From contig CBDHDN010000067.1 in the NCBI GenBank assembly GCA_965261585.1, positions 1-11,169 on the forward strand: a stretch of 11,169 nucleotides of DNA, given 5' to 3'. Each line of letters starts with the position of its first letter. The first letter of the stretch is position 1. Both the position numbers and the translations under genes were made by a program. Below the pieces are notes generated by a model. The model did no database searches. It saw only the letters and a list, made by a program, of their open reading frames with translations, and was not told where the DNA came from. Positions 7,317-11,169 of the stretch are shown one piece after another. The DNA comes from CBDHDN01 sp965261585. GTDB lineage: Bacteria; Pseudomonadota; Alphaproteobacteria; UBA6615.

Positions 7317-8006
7317 TTGAACGAAACGCCGACACTGCCTCGCCTCGTCTTCGGTGCCGCGGTGCGGGTGGCGATCATCGCCGCCATCTTGGTCCTCTCG
7401 TCCGGCCGTTGGGACTGGGGCATGGGCTGGGCGGTCGTCGCTTTGATCGCCGGGGCGATCGCCGCGAACCTGTCGTACATGACTCGGCGGGACCCGGCGC
7501 TGCTGGCCGAGCGGTCGCGCATTCATCCCGACACCAAGCCCTGGGACAGGGTGCTGGCGCCGCTTGTCGCCGTCGTCCTGCCGCTGGCGCTGTTCGTCGT
7601 CGCCGGGCTGGACGTGCGCTTCGACTGGCCGCCGGCGGTGCCGCTGGCCATGCAGATCGGTGCCTTGACAGTCGGCGCCGTCGCCTACGGCTTCGCGTTT
7701 TGGGCGTTCGTGTCGAACACGTTCTTCGCCAGCACTGTCCGGATTCAGACGGAACGCGGCCACCGCGTGATCGCCGGCGGGCCGTACCGCCTCGTCCGGC
7801 ACCCCGGCTACAGCGGCGCGATCGTCGGCGTCGTGGCGCTGGCGATCGCCCTGGGCTCGCTGTGGGCCCTCGTCCCGGCGCTCGTAGACGTCGCCGCCCT
7901 GGTCGTGCGCGCGGCCCTCGAGGACCGTACGTTGCGGGAGGAATTGGCGGGTTATGGGGACTACTGCCGGCGCACCCGGGACCGGCTCGTGCCCGGGATC
8001 TGGTGA
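7317..8006 (+). CDS. Integral membrane methyltransferase, ICMT/PEMT family
   Basis: A 229-residue membrane protein with about five hydrophobic segments (near residues 10-28, 36-55, 80-98, 110-134 and 168-198). The C-terminal signature is that of the isoprenylcysteine carboxyl methyltransferase / phospholipid N-methyltransferase superfamily: G-G-PYRLVRHPGY (154-165), which in the family contributes to SAM binding, then E202-D-x4-REEL-x-GYGDYCRRTRDRLVPGIW at the end. The family methylates lipids, isoprenoids or prenyl-cysteine; bacterial substrates are mostly unknown, and none is implied here. The start is TTG 7317, with GAGGG about 6 bases upstream; no nearby ATG gives a better start. The gene faces purS tail to tail, with only 2 bp between the two stop codons. 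It lies opposite to every pur gene around it, so it looks inserted into the locus and is not evidence of a purine role. Confidence 0.87.
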   Translation: MNETPTLPRLVFGAAVRVAIIAAILVLSSGRWDWGMGWAVVALIAGAIAANLSYMTRRDPALLAERSRIHPDTKPWDRVLAPLVAVVLPLALFVVAGLDVRFDWPPAVPLAMQIGALTVGAVAYGFAFWAFVSNTFFASTVRIQTERGHRVIAGGPYRLVRHPGYSGAIVGVVALAIALGSLWALVPALVDVAALVVRAALEDRTLREELAGYGDYCRRTRDRLVPGIW

Positions 8007-8008
8007 GA

Positions 8009-8260
8009 TCAGCCGTCGCCGTGCGACAGCTCGATCGCGTAGGTCTCGATGACCGTGTTGGCGAGCAGGCGCTTGCACATGCGCTCGACATCGGCGCGGG
8101 CGGCGTCGGCGTCGTCGTGCGTCAGGTCGAGCTCAAGCACCTTGCCCTGGCGGACGCCGCCGACGCCGGCAAAGCCCAGGCCGATCAACGCGTGCTGGAT
8201 GGCCTGACCCTGGGGGTCGAGAACTCCAGGCTTAAGTGTTATATGAACGCGCGCCTTCAA
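8009..8260 (-). CDS. purS: Phosphoribosylformylglycinamidine synthase subunit PurS
   Basis: An 83-residue PurS, the small subunit that bridges PurL and PurQ in the FGAM synthase complex. The signature is clear: MKARVHITLKPGVLDPQGQAI at the N-terminus (given by its first part, MKARVHITLKPGVLDPQ), then ALIGLGFAGVGGVRQGKVLELDL, and a C-terminal CKRLLANTVIETYAIEL. The start is TTG at 8258-8260: the protein begins exactly where the family begins, and no in-frame ATG or GTG lies between it and the purC stop 10 bp upstream. No strong Shine-Dalgarno is visible, so translation may be coupled to purC termination. After the purS stop come two bases and then the methyltransferase stop on the other strand, so transcription onward to purQ would run antisense through that gene. 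Confidence 0.94.
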   Translation of the reverse strand: MKARVHITLKPGVLDPQGQAIQHALIGLGFAGVGGVRQGKVLELDLTHDDADAARADVERMCKRLLANTVIETYAIELSHGDG

Positions 8261-8270
8261 GCCGCTGCAA

Positions 8271-9035
8271 TCATTGCATCGTTATCGGGCCCTTGAGGTC
8301 CCGTGGGCCGGCCTCCGGAAGAATGCCCAGGCGCCGCGCGACCTCCTGATAGGCCTCGGCGACGTTGCCCATGTCGCGGCGGAAGCGGTCCTTGTCCATC
8401 TTCTCGTTGGTCTTGACGTCCCACAGGCGGCAGCCGTCCGGCGTGATCTCGTCGGCCAGCACGACGCGGACCTGGTCTTCGCTGTAGAGGCGGCCATACT
8501 CCAGCTTGAAGTCGACGAGGCGCAGGCCGACGCCGAGGAACAGCCCGGACAGAAAGTCGTTGATGCGCAGGCTCATCGACAGCATGTCGTCGAGCTCCTG
8601 CGGCGAGGCCCAGCCGAACGCGGTGATGTGCTCCTCCGACACCACGGGGTCGTTGAGCTCGTCGGATTTGTAGCAGTACTCGACGATCGAGCGCGGCAGC
8701 GGTGCGCCCTCGGCCATGCCGAAGCGCTCGGAGAACGAGCCGGCCGACATGTTGCGCACGATGACCTCGATCGGGATGATCTCGACCTCACGCACGAGCT
8801 GCTCGCGCATGTTCAGCCGGCGCACGAAATGTGTCGGGATGCCGACCTCGGCCAGGCGCATCATCAGGTATTCGGAGATGCGGTTGTTGAGCACGCCCTT
8901 GCCGGTGATGACACCCTGCTTCTGATTGTTAAACGCGGTCGCGTCGTCCTTGAAGTATTGCACCAGGGTGCCGGGCTCGGGTCCCTCGAACAGGACCTTG
9001 GCTTTGCCTTCGTAGATTTTTCTGCGTCTTGCCAT
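8271..9035 (-). CDS. purC: SAICAR synthetase PurC
   Basis: A 254-residue phosphoribosylaminoimidazole-succinocarboxamide synthase, which joins CAIR and aspartate with ATP. It has the motifs YEGKAKVLFEG (8-18), DDATAFNNQKQ (30-40), NRISEYL, IPIEVIVRNMSAGS (87-100), LVDFKLEYGR (173-182), LADEITPDGCRLWD (193-206) and DKDRFRRD (214-221). Length is typical. The start is ATG 9033-9035 (MARRRKIYEGKAK), where family similarity begins. The frame stays open back to 9131, but those 32 residues overlap the promoter region and do not look like the family. A GAGGGG lies about 11 bases before this ATG. It is the first gene of the purC-purS pair. The product SAICAR is the substrate of PurB, whose gene ends at the right edge of the window. 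Confidence 0.97.
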   Translation of the reverse strand: MARRRKIYEGKAKVLFEGPEPGTLVQYFKDDATAFNNQKQGVITGKGVLNNRISEYLMMRLAEVGIPTHFVRRLNMREQLVREVEIIPIEVIVRNMSAGSFSERFGMAEGAPLPRSIVEYCYKSDELNDPVVSEEHITAFGWASPQELDDMLSMSLRINDFLSGLFLGVGLRLVDFKLEYGRLYSEDQVRVVLADEITPDGCRLWDVKTNEKMDKDRFRRDMGNVAEAYQEVARRLGILPEAGPRDLKGPITMQ

Positions 9036-9121
9036 GGGTTTTTGGCCCCTCTGGTTGGGGCGGCAGCCTAGCTGGCGCAACTGAGGAGAGAAACTGCCAG
9101 AACCGGATTGCCATATTGATT

Positions 9122-9150
9122 GATATAGCAACTGATTATGACAAGTACAA
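9122..9150 (-). promoter_or_regulatory. Candidate promoter for purC-purS
   Basis: On the minus strand TTGTAC (9145-9150) is followed after 17 bases by TATATC (9122-9127), in an AT-rich patch (about 9105-9150) that stands out from the very GC-rich DNA on both sides. Matches to the sigma-70 hexamers are partial (3/6 and 4/6), and TTGTCA at 9139-9144 is an alternative -35. That leaves a leader of roughly 75-80 bases before the purC ATG. No purine riboswitch core or PurR-type operator was recognised. Confidence 0.35.
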
Positions 9151-9171
9151 TGCGGCCCCCCGGACGGCCCG

Positions 9172-9229
9172 GGCTGGCCCCGCCGGCCGCGAGATCACGC
9201 GCCCAACGGGGTGCCGAGAGGGGCCAGCC
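9172..9229. other. Long-range 10-bp inverted repeat upstream of the purC promoter
   Basis: GGCTGGCCCC (9172-9181) and GGGGCCAGCC (9220-9229) are perfect inverted partners 38 bases apart, in a stretch of almost pure G and C. It lies between the coding relic and the purC promoter, so it could end minus-strand transcription from the NRDE gene, but no T-run follows. In DNA this GC-rich, chance is a fair alternative. Confidence 0.3.
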
Positions 9230-9254
9230 GCCGGCCGGCCCCGGCCGACTCGAC

Positions 9255-9384
9255 TCAGACGATTTGCTGAAAGACCGCGTCCGTCGTCTTGCCCGCGAGG
9301 AACAGTCCTTCGGCTTCGGCGATCTCCTCCCGCAAGCTGGTCGTGGGTCACGGGCGGCTCGCACGCGACGGTGCCCCCACCCGA
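9255..9384 (-). pseudogene. Frameshifted C-terminal coding relic, family unknown
   Basis: Two minus-strand frames look protein-like and join if one base is removed. The first reads GGGTVACEPPVTHDQL (up to about 9336). The second reads REEIAEAEGLFLAGK then TTDAVFQQIV and stops with TGA at 9255-9257. The junction is CAGCTTGCGGGAGGAG (about 9325-9340); with one T fewer it would read through as ...THDQLREEIAEAEG.... Each frame alone is closed by a stop nearby, so nothing intact remains. I do not recognise the protein. It follows the NRDE gene in the same direction and may be the tail of a gene once located there. Chance coding potential in GC-rich DNA remains possible. Confidence 0.35.
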
Positions 9385-9440
9385 CGAACGATCCGATCAT
9401 AGCCTGCCGCGGCAGCGAATGTGCGGCACCGACCCGCCTG
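9385..9440. other. Short spacer after the NRDE gene, nothing recognised
   Basis: The whole gene-free stretch 9036-9440 holds, from the purC side, the AT-rich promoter patch, a G/C-only inverted repeat, and the frameshifted relic. In these last 56 bases I see no motif, hairpin with a T-run, or RNA gene. Confidence 0.4.
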
Positions 9441-10193
9441 CTATCCCGCGACGTCCGCGAAAGCGGCCTCGCCCGGCCGGCCGTCGGCGAAGCGCCAGAC
9501 CCGCTTGTTGGCCTCGCGCTCCGGCCCCGGCAGTGCAACAAGGGCGCTCGACACCGTGCCGAAGGCGCCATCGGTGATAACGCACATCGCGGCGTCGATG
9601 CCGCCGCCATTGGCGCGTGGCGCGCCGCTGGCCAGCAGCGCCTCCCACGCCTGCCAGTCGCCGGCGTCGGGATCGGGCACCGGCGCGGCGCGAAAGCGCG
9701 GCAGGTAGGCCGCGATGCGTGGGCTCTGCGCGTCGTTCAGGTCATGGGCCGTCAGCATGCTGAGGCCGTCGGGCAGCGGCGTGACTTCGATGCGGCCATC
9801 ACCGGCGTGCTTCAGCCAATATGCGTCCTGGTGGTCGGCGACGACGAGGTTGAACGGGCGATAGGCCGCCGGCACCAGGGCCGCCAGTGCCGTTGCGGCC
9901 GCCGCGGCTTCGGCATGATCCAGCGCTTCCAGCACCAATTCGCCGCGCGAGCGCTTGTCGGGGGCCGGGCCAAGGCTGCCGATCCGGTTCATGACCGCGG
10001 CGACGACGCCGAAGTCGTTGAGGCCGAGCCACGTGCCGCCGGCGAGCACGTCGAGGCCGGCGACCACCTCCGGCCGGTCGGGCCAATGCCGCCCGGGTGG
10101 CCGGGCCGGGCGATCCGCCATCTCGTCCCGATTGGCGGCGAGCAGGACCGGCCAACGGTGACCGCGGCGGCGCAGGACGACGACGGTGCACAT
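9441..10193 (-). CDS. NRDE-family (TANGO2-like) protein
   Basis: A 250-residue protein of the NRDE/TANGO2 family. It begins MCTVVVL, the usual N-terminus with Cys at position 2, followed by LLAANRDEMADRPA, which contains the name-giving NRDE (21-24), and GGTWLGLNDFGVVAAVMNR (52-70). Length is near the family norm of 230-270. The family is thought to have an N-terminal-nucleophile-like fold, and links of TANGO2 homologues to haem transfer or to lipid handling have been proposed; its biochemical role in bacteria is not settled. I start at ATG 10191-10193 because the family starts at MCT. An ATG at 10203-10205 would add MVRE. It is divergent from the DUF1476 gene, with 79 bp between the starts, and is not part of the purine pathway. 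Confidence 0.88.
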   Translation of the reverse strand: MCTVVVLRRRGHRWPVLLAANRDEMADRPARPPGRHWPDRPEVVAGLDVLAGGTWLGLNDFGVVAAVMNRIGSLGPAPDKRSRGELVLEALDHAEAAAAATALAALVPAAYRPFNLVVADHQDAYWLKHAGDGRIEVTPLPDGLSMLTAHDLNDAQSPRIAAYLPRFRAAPVPDPDAGDWQAWEALLASGAPRANGGGIDAAMCVITDGAFGTVSSALVALPGPEREANKRVWRFADGRPGEAAFADVAG

Positions 10194-10205
10194 TTCCCGT
10201 ACCAT

Positions 10206-10245
10206 CTGGTCTAGGGCGAGACTATATCTATCAATAGGACCGATC
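10206..10245. promoter_or_regulatory. Candidate divergent promoter region, NRDE gene / DUF1476 gene
   Basis: An AT-rich island (ACTATATCTATCAATAG, 10221-10237) lies in GC-rich DNA between two divergent starts. On the minus strand TATAGT (10219-10224 region, continued as TAGTCTCGCCC) lies 21 bp before the NRDE start, in the same arrangement as upstream of purQ. A plus-strand -10 for the DUF1476 gene may lie within TATATC or TATCAAT. No convincing -35 boxes were found. Confidence 0.35.
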
Positions 10246-10272
10246 GCCCGAACAGCGAAGGACTGTGCAGCG

Positions 10273-10602
10273 ATGACAAGCTTCAAGGACCGCGAGAGCG
10301 CGTTCGAGACCAAGTTCAAGCAGGACGCGGAACTTCGCTTCAAGGTGACGGCGCGGCGCAACAAGCTGCTCGGGCTGTGGGCCGGCGCGCAGTTGGGCCT
10401 GACCGGCGACGACGGCGAGGCCTATGCGAAGGAGGTCGTCAAGTCCGACTTCGAGAGGCCGGGTGACGACGACGTGCTGGAGAAGGTGCTGGGCGATTTG
10501 CAGGCCAAGGGCATCGAAGCCTCGCAGCACAGCGTCCGCAAGCGCATGGACGAGCTGATGGACGAAGCGGCCCGACAGGTCGAGAGCGAGAGCCAGGAGT
10601 AG
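10273..10602 (+). CDS. DUF1476 protein, F1-ATPase inhibitor zeta subunit family
   Basis: A 109-residue acidic helical protein of the DUF1476 family. Its best-known member is the zeta subunit of Paracoccus denitrificans, which binds F1-ATPase through its N-terminus and blocks ATP hydrolysis. Family landmarks are present: MTSFKDRESAFETKFKQDAE at the N-terminus, FKVTARRNKLLGLWAGAQLG (23-42) and YAKEVVKSDFERPGDDDVLEKV (cited as YAKEVVKSDF, 51-60), with a C-terminal helix RKRMDELMDEAA. The start is ATG 10273, with GAAGGA about 11 bases upstream; the frame is open further back but only into the promoter. In other alphaproteobacteria this gene is often found near pur genes. Inhibitory strength varies within the family, so the ATPase role is inferred from homology. 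Confidence 0.92.
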   Translation: MTSFKDRESAFETKFKQDAELRFKVTARRNKLLGLWAGAQLGLTGDDGEAYAKEVVKSDFERPGDDDVLEKVLGDLQAKGIEASQHSVRKRMDELMDEAARQVESESQE

Positions 10603-10629
10603 CGCGCCCGCGCGCTTGCATCTTCTGTT

Positions 10630-10813
10630 ATCCTCGGCCCGCGAGCCGAGGACCCATCGCGCGGTCGGTGCTGGGGTTTGCGTGTGGCTACGCAGCCACG
10701 ACCGGCGACCACCAAACTTTACGAAATGCGACAGGTTCGGCCCCCTGCCAACGATTCGGGCGAACACGTGCCATGGGTCCTCGCCACAGGGCGGCACAGG
10801 GCCGAGGATGACG
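10630..10813. repeat. Pair of REP-like palindromic units in opposite orientation
   Basis: Unit 1 is ATCCTCGGCCC (10630-10640) plus CGAGGACCCATC (from about 10648). Unit 2, reversed, repeats both halves: its GGGCCGAGGAT (10799-10809) matches ATCCTCGGCCC exactly, and CATGGGTCCTCG (10772-10783) matches CGAGGACCCAT. Unit 2 carries about 15 extra bases in its loop. Between the units is a small hairpin, GTGGCT-ACGC-AGCCAC (10682-10697). The whole arrangement fills the 256-bp gap between DUF1476 and purB, in which no coding frame is convincing. Confidence 0.6.
10631..10652. terminator. Palindromic hairpin between convergent DUF1476 and purB genes
   Basis: TCCTCGGC-N6-GCCGAGGA forms a perfect 8-bp stem with a CCGCGA loop, 28 bp after the DUF1476 stop. 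It has no T-run on either side, so it is not a textbook intrinsic terminator. It resembles the short palindromic repeats scattered between genes in alphaproteobacteria and could serve both convergent genes. Confidence 0.45.
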
Positions 10814-10858
10814 ATCTGGGGTGTTTGGGGCGGGGCGGGGACCACGCGTGAGGGCTGC

Positions 10859-11169
10859 TTAACCCTCCCCGAACACCCGGGCGAAGATCGTGTCGACGTG
10901 TTTCGTGTAATAGCCGAGGTCGAACAGACCCGTCAGCGTGGCGGCGTCCAGGTGTGTCGTCACTTCGCGGTCGGCTGTGAGGCTGTCGAGGAACGGGGCC
11001 TCGCCGGCCCAGGCGGCCGCGGCGCTGCGCTGGACCGCGGCATAGGCGGTCTCGCGCGACATGCCGGCCTGGGTCAGCGCCAGCAGCACGCGCTGTGAGT
11101 GCACGAGGCCGCCGGTGCACTCGATGTTGGCGCGCATGGCTTCGGGATAGACGACCAGCTCGTCCATCA
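10859..11169 (-). CDS. purB: Adenylosuccinate lyase PurB, C-terminal part, runs off the window
   Basis: The last 103 or so codons of purB lie here; the start is beyond the right edge. Recognisable C-terminal text includes LVVYPEAMRANIECTGGLVH, SQRVLLALTQAGMSRETAY, and the end DLGYYTKHVDTIFARVFGEG with stop TAA at 10859-10861. PurB of the aspartase/fumarase superfamily cleaves SAICAR (the product of PurC) to AICAR plus fumarate, and adenylosuccinate to AMP plus fumarate. The catalytic signature loop lies upstream and is not in view. The ATG at 11165-11167 is an internal methionine and not the start. The gene converges on DUF1476. Its place near the other pur genes fits a conserved alphaproteobacterial neighbourhood. 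Confidence 0.93.
   Translation of the reverse strand, partial: MDELVVYPEAMRANIECTGGLVHSQRVLLALTQAGMSRETAYAAVQRSAAAAWAGEAPFLDSLTADREVTTHLDAATLTGLFDLGYYTKHVDTIFARVFGEG

Noticed and set aside
7278..8078. 266-codon open frame antisense to the methyltransferase gene
   Set aside because: It has low-complexity Arg/Asp/Gly-rich composition and no domain, while the opposite strand encodes a clear ICMT/PEMT signature and membrane segments.
9036..9121. Purine riboswitch or PurR box in the purC leader
   Set aside because: The conserved three-way-junction purine riboswitch core was not found, and no PurR-like palindrome is visible. Alphaproteobacterial pur genes are not commonly controlled by that riboswitch.
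9138..10214. Long plus-strand open frame across the NRDE gene and the relic region
   Set aside because: It is antisense to a recognisable NRDE protein, has no ribosome site, and its composition is typical of GC-driven open frames.
10602..10615. GCGCGCCCGCGCGC as an intrinsic terminator right after the DUF1476 stop
   Set aside because: The stem is short, overlaps the stop codon, and is followed by only two T residues. The 10631-10652 hairpin is the better candidate.

Overview
The window is GC-rich chromosomal DNA, most likely from an alphaproteobacterium of Rhodospirillales type. This is inferred from gene content: a DUF1476 gene (the F1-ATPase zeta inhibitor family, essentially confined to Alphaproteobacteria), the separate PurS/PurQ/PurL form of FGAM synthase, and the downstream purL-bolA-grxD order. 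No rRNA, tRNA or CRISPR array was seen.

Layout. Positions 1-905 hold a short Sel1-repeat gene remnant and a small gene resembling the YflT/GSP17M stress-protein domain, both on the minus strand. Positions about 909-2986 are an insertion-sequence block: the 3' two-thirds of an IS630-type transposase gene (minus), cut exactly at 1599|1600 by an intact IS256-family element (1600-2986, transposase on plus). The right end of that element truncates an unidentified gene at 2987. From 3411 to 9035 a purine locus runs on the minus strand: purC, purS, purQ, purL, bolA, grxD, then the truncated gene. It is interrupted between purS and purQ by a plus-strand membrane methyltransferase gene (ICMT/PEMT family) and a 133-bp element with perfect 21-bp terminal inverted repeats. 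Positions 9036-9440 hold the purC promoter region and a frameshifted coding relic. An NRDE/TANGO2-like gene (minus) and a DUF1476 gene (plus) diverge from a short AT-rich promoter region near 10200-10270. The right end has a spacer with two palindromic repeats and the 3' end of purB.

How the genes work together. PurS, PurQ and PurL form the FGAR amidotransferase complex. PurC makes SAICAR, and PurB acts both on SAICAR and later on adenylosuccinate, so most of the mid-pathway of de novo purine synthesis is here. BolA and the CGFS monothiol glutaredoxin are known partners that share a [2Fe-2S] cluster. The DUF1476 protein probably restrains ATP hydrolysis by F1-ATPase.

I did not find a clearly new multi-gene system. 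The more unusual points are a methyltransferase gene embedded antisense in the pur locus with 2 bp between convergent stop codons, a leader hairpin over the IS256 transposase ribosome site, an IS junction showing a past deletion or recombination, a 16-bp tandem repeat that separates purQ from purL, and the frameshifted relic upstream of purC.
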